The notes below the pieces were generated by a model. That model saw nothing but the letters and a program-made list of their open reading frames with translations, did no database searches and was not told the origin of the DNA. DNA of 25,655 nucleotides from a virus, in IMG/VR virus record IMGVR_UViG_3300010157_000224, positions 1 through 25,655 of that record, one strand, 5' to 3'. The translations under genes were made by a program, and so were the position numbers. Shown piece by piece: positions 6,813 through 14,459 of the stretch. Position 1 is the stretch's first letter. Every line of letters starts with the position of its first letter.

Positions 6813-7609
6813 AAAAACCAAATCTCTCTCAATCCGTTTTAAAAGACTACGTTGACTACTACGACCCAAATACCAATGGTTGCGGTAAACAATTATGGTA
6901 TAGGCATTTTGAAAAAATTGCCACCCCACAAAGCGATGTACAAAAACTAGGTGTTTACTTTGAATATCTAGCCACTGGCTACCTTCGTGAAGGTGAGCCA
7001 ATACCAGAGCCACAAATGGTTTATAAAGGAACGGCAAAGGAAAAATTAGCTGCCGATTACGAAAAAGTGCATGAATCGGTTTTACTCTACAATAAAATGA
7101 TTGAAGAGCATGGTATCGAAATTATTACTAAAGGTGAATATATGTTTCACAATGGTTGTAGTGGTATCTCCGATTTAAGAGCAAAATTTGATGGTGAAGA
7201 ATGTATCATTGATTTGAAGTACACATCCCTATTTGACGATAAATTCAGCGAATATGGATGGCACACTGAATCATTAATCTACAAGCCTAAACTTTTATTG
7301 CAACCAACACACTACAAATACTTGGCAAAGAATATTTTAGGTATTGATGATATACCTTTTTACTACTTTATTTTCCATTCAAAAGACCCAGAGAAGGCTA
7401 AAATAATCAAGGTAAACATTGATGAAGCACATATACAACTACACGAGCAATCTTACGTTAATAAGATGAAAAAGTATATTGACTTTCACTACGAAAACCC
7501 CGATAAACTAGAAGCTAGACCTTCTTATTTAAGATGCAAAGAATGTGCTTTTAAAGATATTTGCCCTAATAAGACTAGTGTACCATTAATCGAAGAAATC
7601 TATTATTAA
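6809..7609 (+). CDS. PD-(D/E)XK nuclease with four-cysteine cluster (Cas4/RecB-like), 266 aa
   Basis: The order of motifs matches Cas4/RecB-type exonucleases: Cys25 (GCGKQLW), an acidic residue in the first helix (YFEYLATG, E52), GISDL with D122, the core IIDLKYTS with D135 and K137, QPTHY (165-169, the QxxxY motif), and C243-x2-C246-x5-C252 near the C-terminus. The four cysteines are arranged as in iron-sulfur nucleases of this group. It most likely resects DNA ends to make single strands for RecT, encoded just downstream, analogous to lambda Exo/Beta or RecE/RecT. The start shares ATGA with the upstream mini-gene. DNA polarity cannot be read from the sequence. Confidence 0.85.
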   Translation: MKKPNLSQSVLKDYVDYYDPNTNGCGKQLWYRHFEKIATPQSDVQKLGVYFEYLATGYLREGEPIPEPQMVYKGTAKEKLAADYEKVHESVLLYNKMIEEHGIEIITKGEYMFHNGCSGISDLRAKFDGEECIIDLKYTSLFDDKFSEYGWHTESLIYKPKLLLQPTHYKYLAKNILGIDDIPFYYFIFHSKDPEKAKIIKVNIDEAHIQLHEQSYVNKMKKYIDFHYENPDKLEARPSYLRCKECAFKDICPNKTSVPLIEEIYY

Positions 7610-7728
7610 TGTTTAAATACAAGTGCTATCTCTGCAATCAAATAGTTTATCTGAAACAAAATTTCAAATGGGTAAAGTATTATTGCGAAGTGAAACAAAG
7701 ACACACTAAATTATATAGAACAAAATGA
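7609..7728 (+). CDS. Very short cysteine-containing protein, 39 aa
   Basis: The start shares TAATG with the nuclease stop, and the TGA at 7726-7728 overlaps the next ATG (ATGA), so the frame fills exactly what would otherwise be a gap. The product begins MFKYKCYLCNQIVYL, with C-x2-C at residues 6-9, a further Cys at 26 and a His at 32, in a very basic peptide (many Lys/Arg). It could bind zinc and nucleic acid. No family known. Confidence 0.55.
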   Translation: MFKYKCYLCNQIVYLKQNFKWVKYYCEVKQRHTKLYRTK

Positions 7729-7988
7729 AAAATCAAAGAACAAAGTTCGATTTTAGCGAAGAAAATTTTGAAATAGAAGATGGTATTTTTGTTGACTACT
7801 CCTATGATGTAGAAGGTGGTAGTAGAATCGAAGAATGTCATGGTACACACTTTTTTGACGAAAGTGAAATAACCGATTTTAGAATTGATAAAATAAAAGT
7901 AATGATAGGCAATGATTTTGCACTTATTAATCTTACGTCTTTATCGGATGAAATGGTATCTTATATTCAATCAAAACTAATTTTTTAA
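7725..7988 (+). CDS. Acidic hypothetical protein, 87 aa
   Basis: Coupled to the mini-gene upstream by ATGA. The protein is strongly acidic (FSEENFEIEDGIFVDYSYD in the first third) and predicted mostly beta, ending in a short helix. There is no signal or membrane segment. Acidic small phage proteins are sometimes DNA mimics or inhibitors, but nothing here shows that. The next gene begins two bases after the stop. Confidence 0.62.
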   Translation: MKNQRTKFDFSEENFEIEDGIFVDYSYDVEGGSRIEECHGTHFFDESEITDFRIDKIKVMIGNDFALINLTSLSDEMVSYIQSKLIF

Positions 7989-7990
7989 AA

Positions 7991-8215
7991 ATGAACAAAT
8001 TAAAATCAATCCTTAACAATTTATTTCTTATTCCATTCTTTTTTTTCAATCTTTTATTGGGAATTTATTATGCTATTAGCACTAGAAAAGAAAAATTGGA
8101 TATTAATGAAAAAATGAACGGCTATTTTGAATATGCTACTAATTTTTTCCCTTATGGTGAGCATATTTCTGCTATCACTTGGATAATTATACTAATAAAA
8201 CTTACTTTTTTTTAA
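7991..8215 (+). CDS. Small membrane protein with two hydrophobic segments, 74 aa
   Basis: Hydrophobic segments at about residues 10-30 (FLIPFFFFNLLLGIYYAI) and 58-74 (ISAITWIIILIKLTFF) flank a charged loop, so both ends probably lie on the same side of the membrane. It ends immediately before the RecT leader. Size and topology would fit a holin-like or superinfection-exclusion protein, but there is no supporting motif and its place beside recombination genes is not typical for a holin. Confidence 0.6.
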   Translation: MNKLKSILNNLFLIPFFFFNLLLGIYYAISTRKEKLDINEKMNGYFEYATNFFPYGEHISAITWIIILIKLTFF

Positions 8216-8237
8216 ACCATAAATTAAACCATTAACA

Positions 8238-9119
8238 ATGTCAAAAGAACCATCAGCACAACTAGAGTTAACTAGTGAAACACCAATGGCGGTTGAGCCA
8301 AAAAAGAATCTTACTCCTATTCAGCTATTTGAGAGCCATTTACAACGATATGAGAGTTCGGTGCTTATAGACTTACTATCGGAGCATCACATCAAGCCTG
8401 CGGCTTTTAAACAGATAGTTTTAAAAGAAATTAAAAAGAATCCTAAACTACTAGAAGCTTTCGTTGCCAATCCTTCAAGTATGTTTGCTAGTATCTTCGC
8501 TGGTGCTGAAATTGGGCTTATCCCTTCCGATATGCTTGGCGAATTTTACCTTATCCCTAGAACTATCAATAACAAACCAACAGTTACGGCTTTAATCGGA
8601 TATAAAGGACTAGTTAATATCCTTCTTCGTAGTGGTGATGTTACTAGAATACACACCGAAATAGTTTATGAAGGTGATGAATTTCAACCTATCTATGGTC
8701 TAGTTCCTAATATCATTCACGTTCCAAATTTTAATGTACCTAGAACAAATGATAAAATCACGTTTGTTTATTCGGTGGCTAAATTAAAAAATGGTGAGTT
8801 TCAATTTGTGGTGCTATCAAAATCTGATATTAAGGCTATTCAATTAATGAGCAAATACACCAATGATTTGTATTTCAATGATAAGAAAGACCCAATGAAC
8901 TGGATGATAAAGAAAGTTGCAATTATGCAATTATCTAAAATGCTACCAAAAGACTATCATGGCAAACAAGCGGTTGAAATGAATAACCAACTAGAAGGTG
9001 GTGCTATGCTTACCCTTGATGAAGATAATAAGGTTGTAATTGTAGACGGCAAACGAATCGCTGCCACTAGGCAATCTACAATGGCTGGCATTAACGAACT
9101 ACCAGATATTCCCGAATAA
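8238..9119 (+). CDS. recT: RecT family single-strand annealing recombinase, 293 aa
   Basis: Hallmarks of RecT are clear: FAGAEIGLIPSDMLGEFYLIP (split as residues 87-107, with AxxxGLxP and the downstream YLIP), then IGYKGLVNILLRSG (120-133), VYEGDEF (143-149), NIIHVPNF (158-165), and a late W-x2-KK-x-AIMQLSKMLPKD segment. RecT binds single-stranded DNA and anneals it to complementary strands, here presumably after resection by the nuclease upstream. The length is close to that of the E. coli Rac RecT (about 270). The first 22 residues are a flexible, acidic leader. Two AAACCAT-like elements precede the ATG (AAACCATAAATTAAACCATTAACA). Confidence 0.92.
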   Translation: MSKEPSAQLELTSETPMAVEPKKNLTPIQLFESHLQRYESSVLIDLLSEHHIKPAAFKQIVLKEIKKNPKLLEAFVANPSSMFASIFAGAEIGLIPSDMLGEFYLIPRTINNKPTVTALIGYKGLVNILLRSGDVTRIHTEIVYEGDEFQPIYGLVPNIIHVPNFNVPRTNDKITFVYSVAKLKNGEFQFVVLSKSDIKAIQLMSKYTNDLYFNDKKDPMNWMIKKVAIMQLSKMLPKDYHGKQAVEMNNQLEGGAMLTLDEDNKVVIVDGKRIAATRQSTMAGINELPDIPE

Positions 9120-9126
9120 TAAACTT

Positions 9127-9318
9127 ATGGAAAATACACACATTTCAGATTGCAAAAAACATAAATGGGTAATAAACGTAGTTACGGCAACAAATAATGA
9201 CCGAACTACAACCCTATGTGTTTATTGCGGAAAAGAAAAGACTTTGATAGATATTTTAGACTTGGATAACGAGCCAAATATCATACCTAATATAATAGAT
9301 AACCTACCTAAAAATTAG
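9127..9318 (+). CDS. Small zinc-finger-like protein, 63 aa
   Basis: Contains Cys9, His12 (CKKHKW) and later CVYC (residues 31-34), a possible C/H...C-x2-C metal site. The C-terminus is Asn/Pro/Ile-rich and probably unstructured. It is the last gene of the plus-strand block and its stop codon overlaps the end of the minus-strand glycosyltransferase gene by 11 bases. Function unknown. Confidence 0.62.
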   Translation: MENTHISDCKKHKWVINVVTATNNDRTTTLCVYCGKEKTLIDILDLDNEPNIIPNIIDNLPKN

Positions 9319-9319
9319 G
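9307..9319. other. Short hairpin containing both convergent stop codons
   Basis: CCTAA (9307-9311) pairs with TTAGG (9315-9319) around AAA. The plus-strand TAG at 9316-9318 and the minus-strand stop at 9308-9310 both lie inside it, so one tiny inverted repeat serves two gene ends. No T run follows on either strand, so it is probably not an efficient terminator. Confidence 0.35.
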
Positions 9320-10123
9320 CATTAAATATTTGTCTATTAAATCCATACTAAATTTTGGTTCATAATTGAGTATGTAATTATAATAAATATCAAATAGTTC
9401 GCCCAACCTTTGTTCACTCCATAATTGAAGCTCTCCATTGCAAATGTCAGTGGATGCTTCTTTATGGTTGGCAAAATTGTTCGGATTATCTATATCACCA
9501 GATTGTTTATGTTGTGCGTTCATAGCAGCACCATCATTCCAATTGAAACAATAAGACGGCAAATAAATAGAATCGTTTTCATTTAGTTCCTTGTTATCAC
9601 GCATCTTGGTGTACCATCCTAGACCTTCCTTTCCTGTTTCTAAAAGATAACCATACTCCCTAACTTTTTTCATATCACAAATTACGGATGCTTCCAAAGT
9701 ATTTTTTACTAGACGAAGACTATCACCCGAATAAAAGAATGATTGCTCTGGCTTGAATGATGGTAATCCCGTTTCCATTATCCTATCAATGCCTTGTCTA
9801 ATAAAATACTGCAAGAAAATGTCATCATCATCCCACGTTATTGTATAATCACCCGTTGCATGAGTTAAAGCATCCCTACGAATTGCACCTACATTTGTAT
9901 ATGGCTCATTTGTTATATAGTCAATGTTACAATTATATATTATTACATTTAAACTTTTCATCCTTTCATCTTCCATGTATGGATTTTCAAAGTCCGTATT
10001 AAATATAATTAGTTCTTTTTCCCCTTTATAGTCTTGTGCTAGAAAACAATTCAAAGCCCTTTCTACACACTTAAATCGTTTGTAGGTACACATAACTGCT
10101 GAAACTTTTGGTAATTTAGACAT
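9308..10123 (-). CDS. Family 2-type glycosyltransferase, 271 aa
   Basis: GT-A fold: the N-terminal Rossmann-like half begins VSAVMCTYKRFKCVERAL (7-24), and the nucleotide-sugar/metal site ITWDDDD sits at 95-101. The region NVGAIRRDALTHATGDY (77-93) matches the family 2 pattern of small residues and a helix before the acidic site. The enzyme would transfer a sugar from a nucleotide donor to an unknown acceptor in the cytoplasm. It overlaps the end of the next glycosyltransferase gene (10116-10811) by eight bases. It is last in a four-gene minus-strand glycosylation/methylation cluster. Confidence 0.85.
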   Translation of the reverse strand: MSKLPKVSAVMCTYKRFKCVERALNCFLAQDYKGEKELIIFNTDFENPYMEDERMKSLNVIIYNCNIDYITNEPYTNVGAIRRDALTHATGDYTITWDDDDIFLQYFIRQGIDRIMETGLPSFKPEQSFFYSGDSLRLVKNTLEASVICDMKKVREYGYLLETGKEGLGWYTKMRDNKELNENDSIYLPSYCFNWNDGAAMNAQHKQSGDIDNPNNFANHKEASTDICNGELQLWSEQRLGELFDIYYNYILNYEPKFSMDLIDKYLMPNF

Positions 10124-10811
10124 CGTTGAAATTTTCTTTTAATTTATGTTGAATCGTATATTGTGTAATAAAATGAGTATCATGGTTATCTAGGTAGTAT
10201 TGTTCTTCTTCATCAAGGTTTTCTAAATCAAGATACCATCCATGATGTCTGCAAATCATATCTTCTCTTCCTAATCTCAAAGATTTGTAACAATTATCTC
10301 CAAAATTCCTCATCATCGCAAATGTAGTATCTGTATCTGCTTTGTACAAATAATCAAACATTTCACTATCGTGTTTTTCAAGCCACCATCTTGATTCATT
10401 ACGAATAACTTGATTTTTATACCTATAATGGTCAGGCAAATCATCTATGTGAATTGCGAGGGCTATTTTATCGAATGAACTTTGCCAATTAATTTGATTG
10501 TACATTATCATTTTCCAAAACTTAGGGAAGTCATTAGGTAAAACAATATCTGAATCGGTATAAATAAAGTATTCACCCAATTCTTTATCCAATTGTGTAG
10601 CCCATAAAGCAAGGTGTCCTTCGTTTTTATTAAACCTTATATCTACTAACTTTTTGATAGAATCATACCATTTTAGCAATGGTGGATAGGTAGAACCATT
10701 ATCTATAATAATGATTTGCTCACTAGGATTTAAAAATAATAAATGCTCTACCATTGTTTTTGTGGTAGTTAATCTATTACGATTGTTTATTACTACTTTA
10801 ATAGTTGACAT
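10116..10811 (-). CDS. Family 2-like glycosyltransferase, 231 aa
   Basis: The protein starts STIKVVINNRNRL, then EQIIIIDNGST (31-41) for nucleotide binding, KNEGHLALW (62-70), and the DxD site YTDSDIVLP (84-92). The second half has many Trp, Tyr and His residues and an acidic tail. I use the ATG at 10811, which gives the usual short lead into the first strand; two earlier ATGs (10820, 10835) would overlap the methyltransferase gene further. The gene is translationally coupled at both ends. Acceptor and sugar unknown. Confidence 0.82.
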   Translation of the reverse strand: MSTIKVVINNRNRLTTTKTMVEHLLFLNPSEQIIIIDNGSTYPPLLKWYDSIKKLVDIRFNKNEGHLALWATQLDKELGEYFIYTDSDIVLPNDFPKFWKMIMYNQINWQSSFDKIALAIHIDDLPDHYRYKNQVIRNESRWWLEKHDSEMFDYLYKADTDTTFAMMRNFGDNCYKSLRLGREDMICRHHGWYLDLENLDEEEQYYLDNHDTHFITQYTIQHKLKENFNDV

Positions 10812-11298
10812 AGTATCCATATTTTTCATCCCCAAATAACAAACGCATCATTGGGTATCGTTCTAAAAATATTTCTGGTGTTAAATCAGGTTGGTGGTGC
10901 GTTTCATAAATGTTGCCAAACTCTTCACCTTGCTCATATAAATAAGGCACTGCTACCAAAGTTTTAATACCTAACTCTTGAATATTGTCTAGTAATTTAG
11001 TAGACTCTTCAATTGTTAAGTGTTCTAGTATGTCACCCATTATAATATAATCATAGTTCGAATAATCAAAATCTAAAATTGATATTCTAAATAGGTTATT
11101 ATATAAATCATAAAGATTGAACATTGAAAAATAGTTCTCAAATATCTCTACCCCATCCATATTATTGAAATGGTCTTTTAGTAGTCTACTATAAGTACCA
11201 GCACCACATCCTACGTCTAGGATTGCAATATCTTTTTTGAATGTTTCAATTAAATGTTGTCTTACTTCATTTTTAAATTCTCCGTAACTATATGGCAT
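10798..11298 (-). CDS. Class I SAM-dependent methyltransferase, 166 aa
   Basis: The SAM-binding motif I is IAILDVGCGAGTY (24-36), followed by motif II-like GVEIF (49-53) and IIMGDILEHL (85-94), as in UbiE/ubiquinone-like small-molecule methyltransferases. The protein is short (166 residues) and lacks any target-recognition domain, so it is unlikely to be a DNA methylase. Small sugar methyltransferases often accompany glycosyltransferases, and its overlap with a family 2 enzyme (10811) supports methylation of a glycan; that is inference. Confidence 0.82.
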   Translation of the reverse strand: MPYSYGEFKNEVRQHLIETFKKDIAILDVGCGAGTYSRLLKDHFNNMDGVEIFENYFSMFNLYDLYNNLFRISILDFDYSNYDYIIMGDILEHLTIEESTKLLDNIQELGIKTLVAVPYLYEQGEEFGNIYETHHQPDLTPEIFLERYPMMRLLFGDEKYGYYVNY

Positions 11299-11344
11299 AT
11301 TGTTATTTTTTTAATCCAAATTTAATTTAATGATTATTTTTAAT

Positions 11345-12547
11345 TTAAACTTCCCATTTTAATTTAGGACAAGCATTTAGGTTTTTAGGAGAAAAAACTT
11401 TCCCTTTAGTGCTACACCCACATTCGCTACAATAACTTACTACCGCATCCACCCAAAATTCACAACCCATGCAAGTCTTTAATCTTATTTCTGCTATTTC
11501 CTTTTGCTCATCGCTAGGATTCATTGCCGTAGCAAATGATAAGATTATTTCTTTCACTTTATTCATAGTAGCCAAACAAGTCCTTTTACCAGTTTGCTTT
11601 ACCATCTCAAAGTATTTATAACTAGCCGTATCTTTTTTATAGTCCTCTTCAATACCATAAGGTAACTTATCTCTATAATTAGCTTTATAAAATAAGTCTT
11701 TTGCTAGTGCATCGGTAACACCAGCATTGTGAAATATATAAACTTCATTCCACTTTTTTTCTGAATCGGTAGCCCAACAAAAGTCCATTTCGTCAATGAT
11801 ATGTGTTTCAAAACCTTTAAGCCAAGAATTCCAAAGTACCGACCACATATCTGCACACCAAATTTGAAGTTCATGATGTGTTGGGTCTGCTTGTTGTTTT
11901 TTAACATTGAGCATAGTAATATCGTGAAATAGCTTTTCTGCATCTTTTTCTACTTTATCCCAAAATTCATAATCCACCCCTTTAATGATATATTGACAAC
12001 CACCACTTTGATTTTGCTTTTGTTTGACTAACTCTTCGCTTATGCCAACAATCTCACACATAGCATCAATAACGTCTTGACCTTTTGAAATGATATAATC
12101 GTACCCTATATAACTTTTAGTGTCGCTAACGTACCAATTAGTGTCATTTTGAGCATATTTATGTATGAAATTTGGGTATTTAGTAAATACTATATCGCAA
12201 TCATGGTAGAATATAGTCGTATTGGCAATGTATGGTAGTTCTTTGTAGTGTTGTTTGATTAAATTAGGTCTAATAGAAGATATGTAACTAATTGGATATT
12301 GCCTACCATCTTCATAATAGTAGAATTGCACCGCATTAGGGTACTTTGTTTCAAAGTAATTATCCAATAAAAATATTTCGTCTAGTTTTTTCTTGTGGTC
12401 TTTTTCGTTGGTATTATAAGCGAAAAGCACATGAATTTCAAATTCGTTTTGAAGATTAAGGGAAATGAAATTATTTAGCATGACTTCAACTTGCCAAGCA
12501 TAATAACGAATTGATGGTTGCACACACATCAAAATAGGTTTATTCAT
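11345..12547 (-). CDS. Glycosyltransferase with C-terminal zinc-ribbon-like module, 400 aa
   Basis: The first ~300 residues look like a GT-A domain with a DxD site, YHDCDIVF (114-121), preceded by IANTTIF, and a long variable middle. The tail holds C359-x2-C362, C373-x2-C376-x-C378 and C393 in a small ribbon ending CPKLKW, suggesting metal binding. Preceded by a leader with AAACCATAAAAA. It is the first gene of a minus-strand glycosylation block, separated from the stalk gene upstream by a hairpin. A zinc-ribbon tail on a glycosyltransferase is unusual, and the fusion could tether it to a partner or substrate. The function of the tail is unknown. Confidence 0.72.
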   Translation of the reverse strand: MNKPILMCVQPSIRYYAWQVEVMLNNFISLNLQNEFEIHVLFAYNTNEKDHKKKLDEIFLLDNYFETKYPNAVQFYYYEDGRQYPISYISSIRPNLIKQHYKELPYIANTTIFYHDCDIVFTKYPNFIHKYAQNDTNWYVSDTKSYIGYDYIISKGQDVIDAMCEIVGISEELVKQKQNQSGGCQYIIKGVDYEFWDKVEKDAEKLFHDITMLNVKKQQADPTHHELQIWCADMWSVLWNSWLKGFETHIIDEMDFCWATDSEKKWNEVYIFHNAGVTDALAKDLFYKANYRDKLPYGIEEDYKKDTASYKYFEMVKQTGKRTCLATMNKVKEIILSFATAMNPSDEQKEIAEIRLKTCMGCEFWVDAVVSYCSECGCSTKGKVFSPKNLNACPKLKWEV

Positions 12548-12569
12548 TTTTTATGGTTTTTTTTATTAT

Positions 12570-12599
12570 AAGGGAGTACCAAAAGTACCCCCTTTTTTT
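12570..12599. terminator. Intergenic hairpin between the stalk gene and the glycosyltransferase block
   Basis: GGGAGTAC (12572-12579) and GTACCCCC (12585-12592) form a stem with loop CAAAA; AA and TT flank it. Read on the plus strand the stem has one A-C mismatch and is followed by a T run (to 12599). Read on the minus strand, where the genes lie, the same position is a G-U wobble, so the stem is complete, but only an A-rich tail follows. It therefore looks like an RNA hairpin separating two minus-strand transcripts, or a terminator acting on antisense transcription. Confidence 0.5.
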
Positions 12600-12616
12600 A
12601 TTTTATAGCATTAGGA

Positions 12617-13639
12617 TTAACAAATAGTTCCCGTTGCAGTGCCTAATGTGTTTCCACTTAAATTGTATTCGGGGAATCCACCACCACTTGCATCACTTCT
12701 ACAATAAGTATATCCACTTGGATTAGTATAAGGTATAGTTAATGCGTTATCGGTAAATAATTGCGTTCCAACTGTGAATGGTTGTGTAACTCCACCCCAA
12801 TATAAAAATTGTTGTGGTGAAGCATTATCACAAGCATTATTAAACCCTGTTGAAGGAGCAGTACCAAACCAAACATCACCACTAAATACAATAATTGCAG
12901 CAGTTGTTGTGCTTGTAGTCGTACTCGTTGTAGTTGTAGATGGAGTAGTCGTAGTGCTAGTTGTTGTACTTGTTGTTGGTGGCGGTGTTGTTGTGCTAGT
13001 TGTTGTACTAGTTGTTATACCTCCTGTTGTCGTGCTTGTTGTCGTACTTGTAGACGGGGAAGTAGTCGTTGTACTAGTTGTACTAGTTGTTATACCTCCT
13101 GTTGTCGTACTTGTAGTTGTACTTGTAGATGGTGAAGTCGTAGTGCTAGTTGTTGTACTAGTGGTAGACGGAGCAGTTGTCGTGCTTGTCGTTGTACTAG
13201 TAGAAGGTGCAGTGGTTGTACTTGTCGTTGAACTAGTTGTAGATGGAGCAGTAGTCGTACTCGTAGTCGTACTCGTAGTTGTTGAAGACAATGTACCACA
13301 AAGACTTAAAGTTGAATAAACACATTTATCATCTACCACATAAACAAAAGTATTACCAGCAACAACTTCGAAACAAAAAAAGCCACATCCTATGGATGAA
13401 CTAGTTGCGTTCAAAACCAAAAGCAGTCCACTTAAAGTTCCATTAAAAGTAAAGTTGTTGATATTTCCATTTATAACAATGCTTCCAAATCCACAAGAAA
13501 GGCTTTGAGAAGTTATATTCCAAGAATATTTAGTCGTAGCATTGATACTAGGAACATTATTTTGAAACATTGGTATTGTAAAATCACAATTCGTTGCATT
13601 TGTTAGCACAAATTGGATAAGTTCTTTTTTCGTTGGCAT
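12617..13639 (-). CDS. Threonine/serine-rich stalk protein (putative virion surface protein), 340 aa
   Basis: Three parts. Residues 1-116 are a beta-rich, Asn/Thr-rich domain with several Cys (SLSCGFGSIVINGNINNF; CGFFCFEV). Residues 117-246 are a low-complexity stalk made of TTSTTT units separated by APS, SPS, GGI or PPP. Residues 247-340 are a Cys/Gly/Tyr-rich domain (ALTIPYTNPSGYTYC) of the kind seen in phage and bacterial surface adhesins. The ATG at 13639 follows the upstream stop by five bases. Such mucin-like spacers lift receptor-binding tips from a surface and are typical O-glycosylation targets, and the glycosyltransferases beside it make glycosylation plausible. No signal peptide; consistent with virion assembly in the cytoplasm. 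Confidence 0.75.
   Translation of the reverse strand: MPTKKELIQFVLTNATNCDFTIPMFQNNVPSINATTKYSWNITSQSLSCGFGSIVINGNINNFTFNGTLSGLLLVLNATSSSIGCGFFCFEVVAGNTFVYVVDDKCVYSTLSLCGTLSSTTTSTTTSTTTAPSTTSSTTSTTTAPSTSTTTSTTTAPSTTSTTTSTTTSPSTSTTTSTTTGGITTSTTSTTTTSPSTSTTTSTTTGGITTSTTTSTTTPPPTTSTTTSTTTTPSTTTTSTTTSTTTAAIIVFSGDVWFGTAPSTGFNNACDNASPQQFLYWGGVTQPFTVGTQLFTDNALTIPYTNPSGYTYCRSDASGGGFPEYNLSGNTLGTATGTIC
12901..13290 (-). repeat. Imperfect tandem repeat encoding the Thr/Ser stalk
   Basis: About 390 bases read (plus strand) as degenerate GTTGT-, GTACTAGTTGT- and GTCGTACTTGTAGT-like units, encoding Thr/Ser runs on the minus strand. Codons vary between neighbouring units (ACT, ACA, ACG, AGT), so the repetition is stronger at the protein than the DNA level. 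This suggests selection for composition and length rather than recent slippage, although slippage could still change length in multiples of three. Confidence 0.75.
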
Positions 13640-13644
13640 AAATA

Positions 13645-14139
13645 TTAGTCTTTGTCTATTATATAATTGCAATAATCTTCAAAAAAGTTAATGCCTTCCA
13701 ATTCTTCTATATCTTGAAAAGCATTAGTCATAGTTGCATCTAAAGCCGAAGCCATATATTCAATATCTGCAAAGAATTTAAAATAAACAACACTATTTTT
13801 TAGTAAATCAAACGTCAATGAAGAAAAACCATTAAAAAAAATTTCAGCCGAATCGGTGTCATAATATATCGATGGTTGATATTGATATGAGTCTACTACA
13901 AATGGTAAATAGGTTTGTACTTCATTACCAGCGGCATCAAAGTTATTATAAGCAATTGCTTGACTAATTTGGGGATAGTTGTTGGCGGACATATAAAAAA
14001 ATTCAGCACCATATACTTGTGTACCCAAACTTTGTAAAAATTGACTATAAGTAATACCTACTCCACTAACACTTAAGGGCATAGATACACTTATAACTGG
14101 TGTAATTGTATTCGTAACAACTGGTAAATAACTAGCCAT
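13645..14139 (-). CDS. Hypothetical protein, possible structural protein, 164 aa
   Basis: Aromatic-rich, low in charge and mostly beta: SYLPVVTNTITPVISVSMPLS at the N-terminus, then many Tyr and Phe. An acidic helical C-terminus (AFQDIEELEGINFFEDYCNY) ends in IIDKD. It lies one gene from the membrane-protein run and next to the stalk gene, with the stop and the following start five bases apart. The composition and place fit a small virion protein, but I know of no family. Confidence 0.62.
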   Translation of the reverse strand: MASYLPVVTNTITPVISVSMPLSVSGVGITYSQFLQSLGTQVYGAEFFYMSANNYPQISQAIAYNNFDAAGNEVQTYLPFVVDSYQYQPSIYYDTDSAEIFFNGFSSLTFDLLKNSVVYFKFFADIEYMASALDATMTNAFQDIEELEGINFFEDYCNYIIDKD

Positions 14140-14141
14140 AA

Positions 14142-14459
14142 TTACATGATTTTATTGCCATCTAAATCGGCAGCGAACAACTTGCCCGTACCCTTATCGG
14201 TGTAAACTCTCATTGAATATTGTTTTGCAAACTCACCATTCATTTCGTCTAAAAATGCTTTTGGCTCACCAGCATTGCTAGCATCACTATAAGCCTTGAT
14301 TACAATAGCCGCATTTCTTTTATCGGTCATTGTTGATTCTTTAGGCTTTGACTTGCTTACTTTGTTCTTTCCTCCAAATGGTCTAATTTTCTTAAATGCT
14401 ATAAATAGCAAAAAACCACCACCAAATATTAATATTGCCTTCTTTAATTCGGTATTCAT
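14142..14459 (-). CDS. Single-pass membrane protein with soluble C-domain, 105 aa
   Basis: One membrane segment near the N-terminus (AILIFGGGFLLFIAF, residues 8-22), then a basic linker (RPFGGKNKVSKSKPKE), then a soluble alpha/beta domain (NAAIVIKAYSDASNAGE; AKQYSMRVYTDKGTGKLFAADL). The C-domain probably lies on the side of the basic linker (cytoplasmic by the positive-inside rule, or virion-internal). Overlaps the next gene upstream by one base. Function unknown; one of a run of small membrane proteins. Confidence 0.68.
   Translation of the reverse strand: MNTELKKAILIFGGGFLLFIAFKKIRPFGGKNKVSKSKPKESTMTDKRNAAIVIKAYSDASNAGEPKAFLDEMNGEFAKQYSMRVYTDKGTGKLFAADLDGNKIM

Noticed and set aside
6809-9119. 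CRISPR-Cas4 system
   Set aside because: No cas1, cas2 or repeats; the Cas4-like nuclease pairs better with RecT.
12901-13290. A diversity-generating retroelement or CRISPR array at the repeat region
   Set aside because: No reverse transcriptase, template repeat or regular spacer was seen; units are coding, short and degenerate.
12774-13319. 181-residue plus-strand frame of almost pure Val/Leu
   Set aside because: It is the antisense reading of the Thr/Ser stalk repeat; the composition is a by-product of the complementary strand of ACT/ACA/AGT codons.
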